A stretch of 64,000 bases of DNA, taken from contig JADYZM010000039.1 in NCBI GenBank assembly GCA_020853105.1, positions 1 through 64,000 of the forward strand. The letters are read 5' to 3'. Positions 19,164 through 29,595 of the stretch are shown one piece after another. A program made the translations under genes and the position numbers. Source of the DNA: Flavobacteriales bacterium. Its GTDB lineage: Bacteria; Bacteroidota; Bacteroidia; Flavobacteriales_E; Vicingaceae. Every line of letters begins with the position of its first letter. Within the stretch, counting starts at the first letter, position 1. The notes below the pieces were generated by a model. It saw only the letters and a list, made by a program, of their open reading frames with translations. It searched no databases and was not told the origin of the DNA.

Positions 19164-19721
19164 ATGGAAAAGCACGAACAATTTGAAAAAGAAGAAAATA
19201 AAAATTTTCATGAAGAAGTGAATACAAAAAACGAAATTGATTCAGAAGAAAACGAGCAAAAAGAAGAAAAACCTACCCCTTCAGAAGATGAAAAAAAACA
19301 GGAGGAAAGCGACCGCTATTTCAGATTATACTCTGAATTTGAAAACTTTAGAAAACGAACACAAAAAGAGAAATTAGATTTATATAAAACCGCCGGAGAA
19401 GAAATTTTATCAGCATTATTGCCTATTGTAGATGATTTTGAACGAGCTATAAAAGCAAATCAAACCATTGAAGATATAAATTCAATAAAAGAAGGCTTCA
19501 GTTTAATTCATGAAAAATTATTTAAAACCTTAAAACAAAAAGGACTGGAAGCAATTCAAAATTCAGTAGGAGAAAAATTAAATATCGAATTGCACGAAGC
19601 AATAACACAAATTCCGGCACCAACAGAAGAACAAAAGGGGCTAATTATTGATGAATTAGAAAAAGGATATTTGCTTAACGGAAAAGTAATACGATTTACA
19701 AAAGTTGTTGTAGGATTTTAA
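19164..19721 (+). CDS. grpE: Nucleotide exchange factor GrpE
   Basis: YFRLYSEFENFRKRTQKEKLDLYKTAGEEILSALLPIVDDFERAIK; ATG at 19164 preferred to the track's TTG at 19089. Confidence 0.92.
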   Translation: MEKHEQFEKEENKNFHEEVNTKNEIDSEENEQKEEKPTPSEDEKKQEESDRYFRLYSEFENFRKRTQKEKLDLYKTAGEEILSALLPIVDDFERAIKANQTIEDINSIKEGFSLIHEKLFKTLKQKGLEAIQNSVGEKLNIELHEAITQIPAPTEEQKGLIIDELEKGYLLNGKVIRFTKVVVGF

Positions 19722-19733
19722 TCATCAAAAAAA

Positions 19734-20846
19734 ATGAGCAAAAGAGATTATTACGAAGTATTAGGTGTTTCAAAAAACGCTTCAGAGGCTGAAATTAAAA
19801 AAGCCTACAGACAATTGGCTATAAAATATCATCCGGATAAAAATCCAGACGATAAAACTGCAGAAGACAAGTTTAAAGAAGCTGCCGAAGCGTATGAGGT
19901 ATTAAGTAATCCAGAAAAAAAACAACGATACGACCAATTTGGACACTCCGGCATGGGTAATAGCGGTGGTTTTGGTGGTGGTGGTATGAATATGGAAGAT
20001 ATTTTCTCACAGTTTGGAGATATTTTTGGAGGAGCTTTCGGTGGCGGATTTGGAGGCTCTAGAGGTGGTGGGAGACGTGTACGCAAAGGAACTAACCTTA
20101 GAATAAAGGTAAAACTTACATTAGAAGATATCATTAATGGAGTTCAAAAAAACATCAAGGTCAACAAACTAGTAAATGCAGAAGGAGTTACATTAAAAAC
20201 CTGTACGTCATGCAAAGGAAGTGGGCAAGTTACACGTATAGCCAATACTATTTTAGGACAAATGCAAACATCATCGCCATGCAGTGCTTGTGGTGGAGAT
20301 GGAAAAATGATTGATAAAAAACCGGCAAATTCAGATAATGACGGGTTAATAAGAAAAGAAGAGTTAATAACCATTGATGTGCCAGCGGGTGTAGAAGATG
20401 GTATGCAACTTTCCGTAACAGGTAAAGGAAACGCAGGTCCAAAAGATGGTATTCCTGGAGATTTAATTGTTCTGATAGAAGAAGTTGAACACGACAAAAT
20501 TAAAAGAGACGGGACAAATCTTTTATACGAACACTATTTAAGTTTTTGCGATGCTGCCTTAGGTACTTCTGCAGAAATCCCAGTTGTAAACGGAAAAGTA
20601 AAAATTACCATTGATCCAGGTACCCAAAGCGGGAAAATTTTAAGATTAAAAGGAAAGGGGGTACCAAATATTCATGGCTACGGAACAGGCGATTTTTTAA
20701 TTTACCTCAACGTTTGGACTCCACAAAAAATGTCTAAAGAAGAAAAAGAACTAATAGAAAAACTTAAATCATCAGAAAACTTTAAACCAAACCCAACAAA
20801 CAAAGACAAAAGTTTTCTGGACAGAATGAAAGATTATTTCAATTAA
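19734..20846 (+). CDS. dnaJ: Chaperone protein DnaJ (reduced zinc-finger region)
   Basis: J domain [38 protein letters not shown] region, only two CxxCxGxG motifs ([16 protein letters not shown]), C-terminal DnaJ domain. Confidence 0.94.
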   Translation: MSKRDYYEVLGVSKNASEAEIKKAYRQLAIKYHPDKNPDDKTAEDKFKEAAEAYEVLSNPEKKQRYDQFGHSGMGNSGGFGGGGMNMEDIFSQFGDIFGGAFGGGFGGSRGGGRRVRKGTNLRIKVKLTLEDIINGVQKNIKVNKLVNAEGVTLKTCTSCKGSGQVTRIANTILGQMQTSSPCSACGGDGKMIDKKPANSDNDGLIRKEELITIDVPAGVEDGMQLSVTGKGNAGPKDGIPGDLIVLIEEVEHDKIKRDGTNLLYEHYLSFCDAALGTSAEIPVVNGKVKITIDPGTQSGKILRLKGKGVPNIHGYGTGDFLIYLNVWTPQKMSKEEKELIEKLKSSENFKPNPTNKDKSFLDRMKDYFN

Positions 20847-20889
20847 ACCAAATTAATAGTAATCTCTAAGATTGGTGTATCTTTAACAC

Positions 20890-22704
20890 ATGATTTACAA
20901 AAGCATATCCGAATGTGTTTCAGATTTAGAAAAACATGGGCATTTAATACGAATCAAAGAAGAAGTTGACCCTGATTTAGAAATGGCTGCCATTCATCTT
21001 CGTGTTTTTGAAAAAAAAGGACCAGCTATTCTTTTTGAAAATATCAAAGGCTGTAAATTTCAGGCAGTTTCTAACCTATTTGGAACTTTAGAACGGAGCA
21101 AATTTATTTTTCGACATACTTTTGATAAAGTCCAAAAACTAATTGACCTTAAAAATAACCCAATCAAAGGAATTAAGTCGCCCTATAAAAATTTTTCAAC
21201 CGGATTATTAGCGTTAAAATCAATACCTAAAAAAGTAAATTATGGTCCAATTTTATTTGAAGAAACAACCATTAACCAATTGCCTCTAATTAAGTGTTGG
21301 GAAAAAGATGGTGGAGCTTTTATTACCCTGCCACAGGTTTTTTCACTTGATCCAGCCAACACTTCAATTTTTAGCTCAAATTTAGGAATGTATCGTGTCC
21401 AGTTAACCGGAAACGATTATGAAATCAATAAGGAAATTGGAATCCATTATCAAATTCACAGAGGAATTGGAATCCATCAAAACAAGGCGAATCAACTGGG
21501 CAAACCCCTCAAAGTTAGTATATTTATAGGAGGCTCACCGGCTCATATTCTCTCTGCAGTAATGCCCTTGCCTGAAGGTTTGTCAGAATTGACTTTTGCA
21601 GGAGCGTTAGCCGGTCGTCGTTTTCGCTATATAGAAAAAGATGGGTATATTCTTTCAGCAGATGCTGATTTTGTAATTACAGGAGAAATTTTTCCGAACG
21701 AAACAAAACCCGAAGGACCCTTTGGCGACCACTTGGGCTATTATAGCCTTACCCATGAATTTCCAGTAATGAAAGTAAACAAAGTTTATCACCGAAAAAA
21801 TGCCATTTGGTCATTTACAGTTGTTGGTCGTCCACCTCAAGAAGATTCACAATTTGGTGCTCTTATTCATGAATTAAGTGGAAGTTCTATTCCTAAAGAA
21901 ATTCCGGGATTACATGAAGTAAATGCAGTTGACGCAGCAGGAGTTCATCCTCTCCTTTTAGCAATTGGAAGCGAAAGATACTCACCATACCAACAACTTA
22001 AACAGCCTCAGGAATTATTAACCATAGCTAATCATATATTAGGCTTTGGGCAGTTGAGCCTTGCTAAATATTTATTTATTGCAAACAAAGAAGACAACCC
22101 ACAACTCAGCACAAATAAAATAGAGGAATTTTTTATCCATATCTTAGAGCGAGTGGATTGGAAAAGAGATCTCCATTTTTATACAAATACAACTATTGAT
22201 ACGCTCGATTACAGTGGCAACTCAATCAATCAAGGCTCAAAAGTTGTTATTGCTGCTATTGGTGAGAAAAAAAGAGAATTAATTACTCATTCTCCAATTG
22301 AAAACGGGAAGTTAATAATACCAGGTGTAATAGCTCTAGATTTTGAATCTTTCACCACACACGAAAATGCAGCACAGGAACTCGAAACCCTCAACTCTCA
22401 TCTCTCAACTCTCAACTTAGAAGGTTTGCTACTCATCATATTAGTTGAAAATGCTAACTTAATAAGCCAAACATTAAACAACTTTTTATGGGTAACTTTT
22501 ACCAGAAGTAATCCGGCAAACGATATTTATGGAATAAACAGTTTTACTAAAAATAAACATTGGGGATGTGAAGGTCCACTAATTATTGATGCTAGAATAA
22601 AACCACACCACGCTCCACCACTCGTTAAAAATCCTGAAATTGAAAAACGAGTTGATAAGCTGGGAGAGAAAGGCAGTTCGCTTATGGTATTATCTAATAC
22701 TTAA
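20890..22704 (+). CDS. UbiD family decarboxylase
   Basis: HLRVFEKKGPAILFENIKGCKFQAVSNLFGT, GEIFPNETKPEGPFGDHLGYYSL, FTVVGRPPQEDSQFG, EIPGLHEVNAVDAAGVHPL. Confidence 0.9.
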   Translation: MIYKSISECVSDLEKHGHLIRIKEEVDPDLEMAAIHLRVFEKKGPAILFENIKGCKFQAVSNLFGTLERSKFIFRHTFDKVQKLIDLKNNPIKGIKSPYKNFSTGLLALKSIPKKVNYGPILFEETTINQLPLIKCWEKDGGAFITLPQVFSLDPANTSIFSSNLGMYRVQLTGNDYEINKEIGIHYQIHRGIGIHQNKANQLGKPLKVSIFIGGSPAHILSAVMPLPEGLSELTFAGALAGRRFRYIEKDGYILSADADFVITGEIFPNETKPEGPFGDHLGYYSLTHEFPVMKVNKVYHRKNAIWSFTVVGRPPQEDSQFGALIHELSGSSIPKEIPGLHEVNAVDAAGVHPLLLAIGSERYSPYQQLKQPQELLTIANHILGFGQLSLAKYLFIANKEDNPQLSTNKIEEFFIHILERVDWKRDLHFYTNTTIDTLDYSGNSINQGSKVVIAAIGEKKRELITHSPIENGKLIIPGVIALDFESFTTHENAAQELETLNSHLSTLNLEGLLLIILVENANLISQTLNNFLWVTFTRSNPANDIYGINSFTKNKHWGCEGPLIIDARIKPHHAPPLVKNPEIEKRVDKLGEKGSSLMVLSNT

Positions 22705-22774
22705 TTATTTTCTTTACTAGCGTATTTTTCTCTGTTGTCAAGTGTAAAATATAAACTCCATTACTCTCTCTCAT
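22694..22774 (-). pseudogene. Relic C-terminal fragment of a T9SS type A sorting domain
   Basis: Minus-strand translation MRESNGVYILHLTTEKNTLVKKIIKY*, matching the terminal (N)GVYil.l.t......KKiik pattern of type A CTDs; in-frame stop immediately upstream; not in the ORF track. Confidence 0.6.
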
Positions 22775-22836
22775 TTAATTAACGGCTGCTAAAGTTTATC
22801 TATGTTAACTAAATTCGCTTATTTGATTTTTTTTTC

Positions 22837-22844
22837 TACCTTTG
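22837..22844 (+). promoter_or_regulatory. Possible -7 element (TACCTTTG)
   Basis: TACCTTTG 35 nt upstream of the ATG at 22879. Confidence 0.4.
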
Positions 22845-22878
22845 CACTCTAATTTTTTATAAACCAATATTTTATATT

Positions 22879-24624
22879 ATGAAGAAAATTTTACTTTTAA
22901 ATTTATTGATGTTTGCCGCTATTCTCACATCAAAATCTCAAACAGTTATAATTGCTGATAGTTTTGACACCTACAACAGTGGTGATTTTATCGCTCAAGT
23001 TGGAACTCCAAATTGGACTACTTGGAGCAATACTCCCGGTGGCGCAGAAGATGCTAAAATAACAAACACACAATCAAGCAGTCCCTCAAATTCATTATTT
23101 TTAGATAATGCAAATGACGATATTATCCTAAAATTAGGGAACAAAACAAGTGGTGCATTTAGTATTGAATTTAAATATTTTATACCTACAGGATTTGGAG
23201 GATATTTTAATATTCAACATTACCAAAACCCAGGTATCCAATGGGCAAATGAAGTTTATTTTGGTAACAACGGTGCCGGTCAATTAAAAGCAAATGGAGC
23301 TACAATCAATTTTTCTCATGCAAACAATGCTTGGGTAGATTTAAAAACCATAGTAGATATTGATAACGACACTACAGCATTTTATGTAAACGGCACACAC
23401 ATTCATACATGGCCATTTGCAACTCAAGCTAGCGGAGGCGCTGGACAAGCTCAATTAGGAAGTGTTAACTTCTATTGCGGGTCTATTTCAGGTCAAACTC
23501 CAAAATATTATGTAGATGATGTTACATTCACAGAATTAGTTCAACCTTTAGCTCCACCAACAATCAATGTAAATGTAACTGATATTTACACCAACGGTTT
23601 AGCACCTGAAACATTTAATATTACAAACAATGGTGACCAAGACTTAACGTATTATGCATACCCAACCTACCCTTTTGATGCAAATAATGTGTCAATTGCT
23701 CCAGTAATTTCTCAATTGACTTACGACCAAGGTTCAACAGCTAGTGGTGTGGGATATGCTTCTGATGTTACAGTTAAAGCAGCATCAAAATTTATTCCTA
23801 CAAAATTAGCAGACGCTATTGGACAATCGATAAATTCTGTTGATGTAACTATTTGGGATACAGCTTCTAATTACTCATTATTGGTATATGATAGAGGTTC
23901 TTTCATTACACCAGGACCTGGAACATTATTGTACACAATACCATTCACAGTTTCTACAACATTTGAAACAGTTAATGTTGTAATACCAACTCCAATATAT
24001 GTAGATGGAAAAGATTTGTGGATTGGTTACGTATGCGATGCTTTAGCAAACACCTATCCATTAGGCGTTGATGGGGGGCCAAGAATTGCTGATGTTAATT
24101 GGGTATCTACAGGTCCAGGATGGACTGGTTATGATGTTTCAATTGATGCTAACTTACAGATTTATGGAAATCTACAAGGAAACCCAATTGAAAAATGGTT
24201 AACAGTATCTCCTTCAACAGGAACAGTAACTCCATCACAATCACAACAAATTACTTTAACTTTTGATACAACTGGATTAGTTCCAGGAAACTATCTATCA
24301 GTTGTTGAGATTGGTTCAAACGACCCAACAAATGAATACACTCAAGTGAATGTTCATTTAACAGTTTCAACCAGCATTGATAAAGTAAATGAAAAAATTT
24401 CAGTGATGACCTATCCAAACCCAACTACAAGCAACATTAATGTTAAATCAGACAACACAATTGATTTTGTTTCTATCTATGGTTTAAATGGTCAAATCGT
24501 AAAAACAATTCAAGTTAATTCTACTTCAGCTGTAGTTGAAGTAAATCAATTAGCAAAAGGAACCTATGTAATGGAAATTAAAACAGGAAATAACATTACT
24601 AAAAGAAATGTTGTTATACAATAA
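22879..24624 (+). CDS. T9SS type A sorting domain-containing secreted protein
   Basis: Signal peptide; BACON/Ig-like segment (WLTVSPSTGTVTPSQSQQITLTFDTTGLVPGNY); C-term VMTYPNPTTSNINVKSD...GLNGQIVKTI...LAKGTYVMEIKTGNNITKRNVVIQ. Confidence 0.93.
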   Translation: MKKILLLNLLMFAAILTSKSQTVIIADSFDTYNSGDFIAQVGTPNWTTWSNTPGGAEDAKITNTQSSSPSNSLFLDNANDDIILKLGNKTSGAFSIEFKYFIPTGFGGYFNIQHYQNPGIQWANEVYFGNNGAGQLKANGATINFSHANNAWVDLKTIVDIDNDTTAFYVNGTHIHTWPFATQASGGAGQAQLGSVNFYCGSISGQTPKYYVDDVTFTELVQPLAPPTINVNVTDIYTNGLAPETFNITNNGDQDLTYYAYPTYPFDANNVSIAPVISQLTYDQGSTASGVGYASDVTVKAASKFIPTKLADAIGQSINSVDVTIWDTASNYSLLVYDRGSFITPGPGTLLYTIPFTVSTTFETVNVVIPTPIYVDGKDLWIGYVCDALANTYPLGVDGGPRIADVNWVSTGPGWTGYDVSIDANLQIYGNLQGNPIEKWLTVSPSTGTVTPSQSQQITLTFDTTGLVPGNYLSVVEIGSNDPTNEYTQVNVHLTVSTSIDKVNEKISVMTYPNPTTSNINVKSDNTIDFVSIYGLNGQIVKTIQVNSTSAVVEVNQLAKGTYVMEIKTGNNITKRNVVIQ

Positions 24625-24640
24625 TCTTTCTTTAATTACA

Positions 24641-24671
24641 AAAAAAGGCGAGTCGATGACTCGCCTTTTTT
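24641..24671. terminator. Intrinsic terminator hairpin
   Basis: aaaaaaggcgagtc-gat-gactcgcctttttt perfect inverted repeat followed by T run. Confidence 0.9.
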
Positions 24672-24744
24672 TTGTTAAAAACAATTTAGAAAACGATTAA
24701 AACAAGCAATCAAATACAATTATATTTGTTGTTGGAGTTTAGAT

Positions 24745-25860
24745 ATGGAAAATTTTGTTGTATCAGCCAGAAAGTATAGACCAGCAACCTTTGATTCGGT
24801 AGTTGGTCAACATTCTATTACTTCTACTCTCAAAAATGCAATAAAAACAAATCATTTAGCTCAAGCATTTTTATTTTGTGGACCAAGGGGAGTTGGAAAA
24901 ACCACATGTGCACGTATTCTTGCAAAATCTATCAATTGTTTTAACATAACAAATACTATTGAAGCTTGTAACGAATGTGATTCATGCAAATCTTTTAATG
25001 AGGGACAATCACTAAACATCTATGAATTAGATGCTGCGTCAAACAATTCAGTTGACGATATTCGAAATTTAGTTGACCAAGTTCGATTTGCACCTCAACT
25101 TGGAACCCATAAAGTTTATATCATTGACGAGGTTCACATGTTGTCTAATCAAGCATTTAATGCATTTTTAAAGACTTTAGAAGAACCACCAAAACACGCA
25201 ATTTTCATTTTAGCAACCACTGAGAAACACAAAATTATTCCAACCATCCTTTCTCGCTGCCAAATTTTTGATTTTAACAGAATTCAAATCGAAGACATAT
25301 CAGCACATTTAGCATCTATAGCTCAAAAAGAAGGTATCATTGCTGAGCCTGATGCTTTACATATTATTGCTCAAAAGGCTGACGGAGCTCTAAGAGATGC
25401 ACTTTCTATTTTCGACCAAATTGTTAGCTTCTCTGGAAATAATATTACCTATCAACATGTTATTGAAAACCTTAATATACTTGACTACGACTATTATTTC
25501 AAAATTACAGATGAAATTTTGGAACACCATATTCATAATGCCCTGATTATTTATAACGAAATTTTACAAAAAGGGTTTGATGGACACAATTTTATTTACG
25601 GATTGTCAGAACACTTCAGAAATTTACTGGTTTGTCAAGACGCAATAACACTTTCATTACTGGAACACGGTGAGAACATAAAAGAAAAATATAAACAACA
25701 AGCATCGAAAAGTTCAACCCCTCAACTTGTTGACTTTCTTTCTATCATTTCTAAAGCAGATTCAACTTTTAAAAACAGTAAAAATCAACGATTAGTTGTA
25801 GAAATTATGCTAATGCAGTTGTGTTCAAAATCGAATGAACAGGAAAAAAAAAAGCCCTAA
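24745..25860 (+). CDS. dnaX: DNA polymerase III subunit gamma/tau, 0-frame (short, gamma-like) product
   Basis: YRPATFDSVVGQHSITSTLKNAI, FCGPRGVGKTTCARILAK, CNECDSCKSF zinc module, IIDEVHMLSNQAFNAFLKTLEEPP; stop TAA two codons after the A10 run. Confidence 0.93.
   Translation: MENFVVSARKYRPATFDSVVGQHSITSTLKNAIKTNHLAQAFLFCGPRGVGKTTCARILAKSINCFNITNTIEACNECDSCKSFNEGQSLNIYELDAASNNSVDDIRNLVDQVRFAPQLGTHKVYIIDEVHMLSNQAFNAFLKTLEEPPKHAIFILATTEKHKIIPTILSRCQIFDFNRIQIEDISAHLASIAQKEGIIAEPDALHIIAQKADGALRDALSIFDQIVSFSGNNITYQHVIENLNILDYDYYFKITDEILEHHIHNALIIYNEILQKGFDGHNFIYGLSEHFRNLLVCQDAITLSLLEHGENIKEKYKQQASKSSTPQLVDFLSIISKADSTFKNSKNQRLVVEIMLMQLCSKSNEQEKKKP
25844..25854 (+). promoter_or_regulatory. Candidate slippery site (A10 then G, containing A_AAA_AAG in the 0 frame) for frameshifting or transcriptional slippage in dnaX
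   Basis: GAA AAA AAA AAG CCC TAA in the 0 frame; the -1 frame is continuously open from the run to 26489. Confidence 0.6.
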
Positions 25861-26489
25861 TTTTTCTGCCCATTAACAATTCTAAAAAGAAACCCATTTC
25901 TAACAGCAACCAACAGTTAAATAACCAAAACACTGTATCCCCACAAAAGAACTTTGAGGAAAACAAACCAACGTCAATTGAAAAACCAGTCTTACTATCA
26001 CCTAAAGTAGGTACTCCGTCACGAATTAAAGATAGTATTTCCATAACTGATTTAGTATCACAAAAGGATAAAAATCAAAATTCTAATGAGGGAATCTCTG
26101 AGAACTTACCCAATGAAGATTTTTCTAAAGAACAATTTGAAATCAAGTGGAAAATATACAAAGACAAATTAAACGAAGAAGGAAAAACCAACATGGCATT
26201 TGCTTTTCAAAAATTTCCTGAAATAGAAGGTTCAACACTAATCATGAGCATTGAAAATAAAACATTAGAAAAGGAAGTGTTAGAATCCAAACAACAAATA
26301 CTTGATTTTTTAAGAAGAGAATTAAAAAATTATTCCCTCAATCTCATCACCAAAATCAATACCTCAACAGACTCAAAAAAAGCCTATACCCCTAGTGAAA
26401 AATTCATAAAAATGAGCGAAAAAAATCCCAATTTAAAACTATTGGCAGAAACATTTCAAATGGATATTGGCTATCCAAAACAGCAGTAA
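25851..26489 (+). CDS. dnaX: DnaX tau-like C-terminal extension, reached by -1 frame relative to the upstream ORF
   Basis: Continuous -1 frame translation KALIFLPINNSKKKPISNSNQQ...FSKEQFEIKWKIYKDKLNEEGKTNMAFAFQKFPEIEGSTLIMSIENKTLEKEVLESKQQILDFLRRELKNYSLNLITKIN...; the ORF track lists only the last 98 aa (26193-26489). Confidence 0.7.
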   Translation, partial: KALIFLPINNSKKKPISNSNQQLNNQNTVSPQKNFEENKPTSIEKPVLLSPKVGTPSRIKDSISITDLVSQKDKNQNSNEGISENLPNEDFSKEQFEIKWKIYKDKLNEEGKTNMAFAFQKFPEIEGSTLIMSIENKTLEKEVLESKQQILDFLRRELKNYSLNLITKINTSTDSKKAYTPSEKFIKMSEKNPNLKLLAETFQMDIGYPKQQ

Positions 26490-26531
26490 TTAACTCAAAA
26501 AAAGAATTAATTTCGCAAAAAATCACCACTA

Positions 26532-27962
26532 ATGAAAAGAATAAAAATTATTGATTTAATAGCAAAACCAACAATCGGAAGTGAAGTAACAATTAAAGGT
26601 TGGGTTAGAACATTTAGAAGTAATCGGTTTATTGCAATTAATGACGGATCAACCATCAACAACATTCAAGCAGTTGTTGATTACGAGAAAATTGAAGAAT
26701 CGCTTTTAAAAAGAATTACCACAGGATCATCAATTTCAGTATTCGGAAAAGTAATAGAGTCTCAAGGGAAAGGTCAATCTATCGAAATTGAAGTAAAATC
26801 ATTTGAAATATTAGGAGATGCAAACCCCGAAGAATTTCCTTTACAACCGAAAAAACATTCGTTGGAATTTTTAAGAGAAATTGCCCATTTACGATTTAGA
26901 ACAAACACTTTTGGAGCTATTTCCAGAGTTCGTCATTCAATGATTTTTGCTATACATAAATTTTTTAATGATAAAGGATTCTTCAATATTCATACACCCA
27001 TAATAACAGGTTCAGATGCTGAGGGTGCTGGAGAAATGTTTAGAGTTACAACGCTAAACCTTAACAAGTTACCAAAAACTGATACAGGAAATATTGATTT
27101 TAAAGAAGATTTTTTTGGAAAAGAAACCAATCTTACCGTTTCTGGTCAACTTGAGGCTGAACTTGCAGCTTTAGCCTTAGGACAAGTTTATACTTTTGGA
27201 CCAACTTTTAGAGCTGAAAATTCAAATACAACAAGGCACTTGGCAGAATTTTGGATGATTGAGCCAGAAGTAGCATTTAACGACCTTAATGACAATATGG
27301 ATTTAGCAGAAGAAATGCTAAAATATTGTGTAAAATATGCCTTAGATAACTGTACAGAAGATATAAATTTCTTGGCAGCTCGCCTTGAAGATGAAGATAA
27401 ATCAAAACCGAAAGAGCAACGTTCACTTCCACTAATTGAAAAACTCAGATTTGTTGTAGAAAACGATTTTGTTAGACTCACATATACTGAAGCAATTGAA
27501 ATATTAAAACGCTCAAAACCAAATCAAAACGGACAATTTAAATATCAAATTAAAGATTGGGGTGCAGATTTACAATCTGAACACGAAAGGTTTTTAGTAG
27601 AAAAAGAATTCAAAAAACCGGTAATTCTTACCGATTATCCATCTGAGATTAAAGCATTTTATATGCGTCAAAATGACGATAACAAAACGGTTAGAGCAAT
27701 GGACATACTCTTTCCGGGTATTGGAGAAATTGTTGGAGGCTCTCAACGTGAGGAAAGAATGGAAATTTTAAAACAAAAAATTAAAAAATTCAATATCCCT
27801 GAAGAAAGTGTTTGGTGGTATTTAGAAACCAGAAAATTCGGTACGGTTCCTCATGCAGGTTTTGGGCTAGGATTTGAACGACTTATGCTTTTTGTAACCG
27901 GAATGACTAATATTCGAGATGTTATTCCTTTTCCTAGAACACCAAAAAACGCTGAATTTTAG
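26532..27962 (+). CDS. asnS: Asparaginyl-tRNA synthetase
   Basis: [82 protein letters not shown]. Confidence 0.95.
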   Translation: MKRIKIIDLIAKPTIGSEVTIKGWVRTFRSNRFIAINDGSTINNIQAVVDYEKIEESLLKRITTGSSISVFGKVIESQGKGQSIEIEVKSFEILGDANPEEFPLQPKKHSLEFLREIAHLRFRTNTFGAISRVRHSMIFAIHKFFNDKGFFNIHTPIITGSDAEGAGEMFRVTTLNLNKLPKTDTGNIDFKEDFFGKETNLTVSGQLEAELAALALGQVYTFGPTFRAENSNTTRHLAEFWMIEPEVAFNDLNDNMDLAEEMLKYCVKYALDNCTEDINFLAARLEDEDKSKPKEQRSLPLIEKLRFVVENDFVRLTYTEAIEILKRSKPNQNGQFKYQIKDWGADLQSEHERFLVEKEFKKPVILTDYPSEIKAFYMRQNDDNKTVRAMDILFPGIGEIVGGSQREERMEILKQKIKKFNIPEESVWWYLETRKFGTVPHAGFGLGFERLMLFVTGMTNIRDVIPFPRTPKNAEF

Positions 27963-27973
27963 AAGAATAATTT

Positions 27974-28705
27974 TTAAACTTTTCTTTTTAGTTCGAAATT
28001 TTTGCCCAAATAAACTTTTCTAACTTGTTCATCATTGGCTAAATCTTCAGCTGTTCCGGATTTAAGGATACTTCCTTCAAATAACAGATAAGCTCTATCA
28101 GTTATACTCAATGTTTCCTGAACGTTGTGGTCGGTAATTAAGATTCCTATATTTTTATCTTTGAGTTTAGCCACAATTCCTTGAATATCTTCAACGGCAA
28201 TTGGGTCAACCCCTGCAAATGGTTCGTCAAGTAGTATAAAACTAGGGTTTGATGCCAAAGCTCTAGCAATTTCAGTTCTTCTTTTTTCTCCACCGGATAA
28301 GTTGTGTCCTAAATTTTTCCTAACGTGGTTTAAACTGAATTCATTTATTAATTCTTCGAGCCTAGACGCCTGCTCTTCTTTACTCATTGGCATCATTTCC
28401 AATATAGCTGAAATATTGTCTTCGACACTCAGTTTTCTAAAAACAGATACCTCTTGTGGAAGATAACCGATACCCATTTGTGCTCTTTTAAACATAGGGT
28501 AATCCGTAATTTCAGTTTCATCAAGAAAAACTTTTCCTGTGTTAGGTTTAATTAACCCAACAATCATATAAAAACTTGTTGTTTTCCCTGCCCCATTTGG
28601 ACCAAGTAATCCAACTATTTCACCTTGTTTCACATCAAATGAAACTCCTTTAACAACTTCACGTTTACCGTATTGTTTTCTTATGTTTTCAGCTCTTAGA
28701 ATCAT
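27974..28705 (-). CDS. lptB: LPS export ABC transporter ATP-binding protein
   Basis: [61 protein letters not shown]. Confidence 0.93.
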   Translation of the reverse strand: MILRAENIRKQYGKREVVKGVSFDVKQGEIVGLLGPNGAGKTTSFYMIVGLIKPNTGKVFLDETEITDYPMFKRAQMGIGYLPQEVSVFRKLSVEDNISAILEMMPMSKEEQASRLEELINEFSLNHVRKNLGHNLSGGEKRRTEIARALASNPSFILLDEPFAGVDPIAVEDIQGIVAKLKDKNIGILITDHNVQETLSITDRAYLLFEGSILKSGTAEDLANDEQVRKVYLGKNFELKRKV

Positions 28706-29517
28706 TTATTGTTGTTTTCTTTTGCAATTCGTTGTGACACTAAAATACTAAATTCATATAAAATAATAAGCGGAAGCGACATTAAAATCTGACTCATTAC
28801 GTCTGGAGGCGTTAATATTGCCGCGACAACTAATATAACAACAACAGCATGTTTTCTATATTTTCTCATAAATTCCGGGGTTACTAGCCCTACTTTTGAA
28901 AGGAAGTACACAACAAGAGGAAGTTGAAATACTAAGCCACAAGATAATGTTACTGTTGTTACTGTTGATATAAATGAGCCTAACATAACTTGATTTCGAA
29001 CCAATTCGCTTACTTGGTATGTTCCCAAAAATTGTACTGAAAATGGTGAAATTAGAAAGTATCCAAAAAGAATACCTAATAAAAATAGGAATGATCCAAC
29101 AAAAATCAACCTTCTTGCATATTTTCTTTCTTTTTCAGCTAATGCAGGGCTAACAAACCTCCACACCTCAAATAGAATATAGGGAAAAGCAACAATTAAT
29201 CCACCAATCAATGATACCATAATATGCATGTTAAATTGTCCGCTCATGGTAATATTAATCAAATCAAAATCAATATCTCCCATACAAAACATTTCTCCCT
29301 TTCCTAATTGGTGAGATAAATCACACAACATTCTGTATGTCCAAAAGTTTGAATCCTTTTGTGCTAAAATGATTTCATCAAAAACGAAGTTTGGAAAAAG
29401 AAAAATTACAATTGCAAAAATCAGAACAGCAACTGCCGACCTAACCAAGTGCCATCTCAGCACATCTAAGTGCTGCAAAAACGACATTTCAGATTTATTT
29501 TTTCTTGAATCGGTCAT
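28702..29517 (-). CDS. tatC: Sec-independent protein translocase subunit TatC
   Basis: [63 protein letters not shown]. Confidence 0.93.
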   Translation of the reverse strand: MTDSRKNKSEMSFLQHLDVLRWHLVRSAVAVLIFAIVIFLFPNFVFDEIILAQKDSNFWTYRMLCDLSHQLGKGEMFCMGDIDFDLINITMSGQFNMHIMVSLIGGLIVAFPYILFEVWRFVSPALAEKERKYARRLIFVGSFLFLLGILFGYFLISPFSVQFLGTYQVSELVRNQVMLGSFISTVTTVTLSCGLVFQLPLVVYFLSKVGLVTPEFMRKYRKHAVVVILVVAAILTPPDVMSQILMSLPLIILYEFSILVSQRIAKENNNK

Positions 29518-29595
29518 ATATAGGGCATAAAAGTACTCTAAAAAAATACTTTTTTCTTATTTAACCCTTAAACTCAATTATATTCTAATTTGGAA

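Noticed and set aside
20144-20497. Minus-strand ORFs inside dnaJ (19829-20134, 20144-20497, 20248-20442)
   Set aside because: Antisense to a clearly coding dnaJ; Pro/Ser-rich translations typical of shadow ORFs.
25805-26044. 79-aa minus ORF across the dnaX frameshift region
   Set aside because: Overlaps the -1 frame tau extension, which has far better coding character.
24745-26489. dnaX as a simple pseudogene
   Set aside because: Essential gene, all N-terminal motifs intact, and the break falls exactly on an A10 slippery run with an open -1 frame; recoding or a homopolymer error is more likely than decay.
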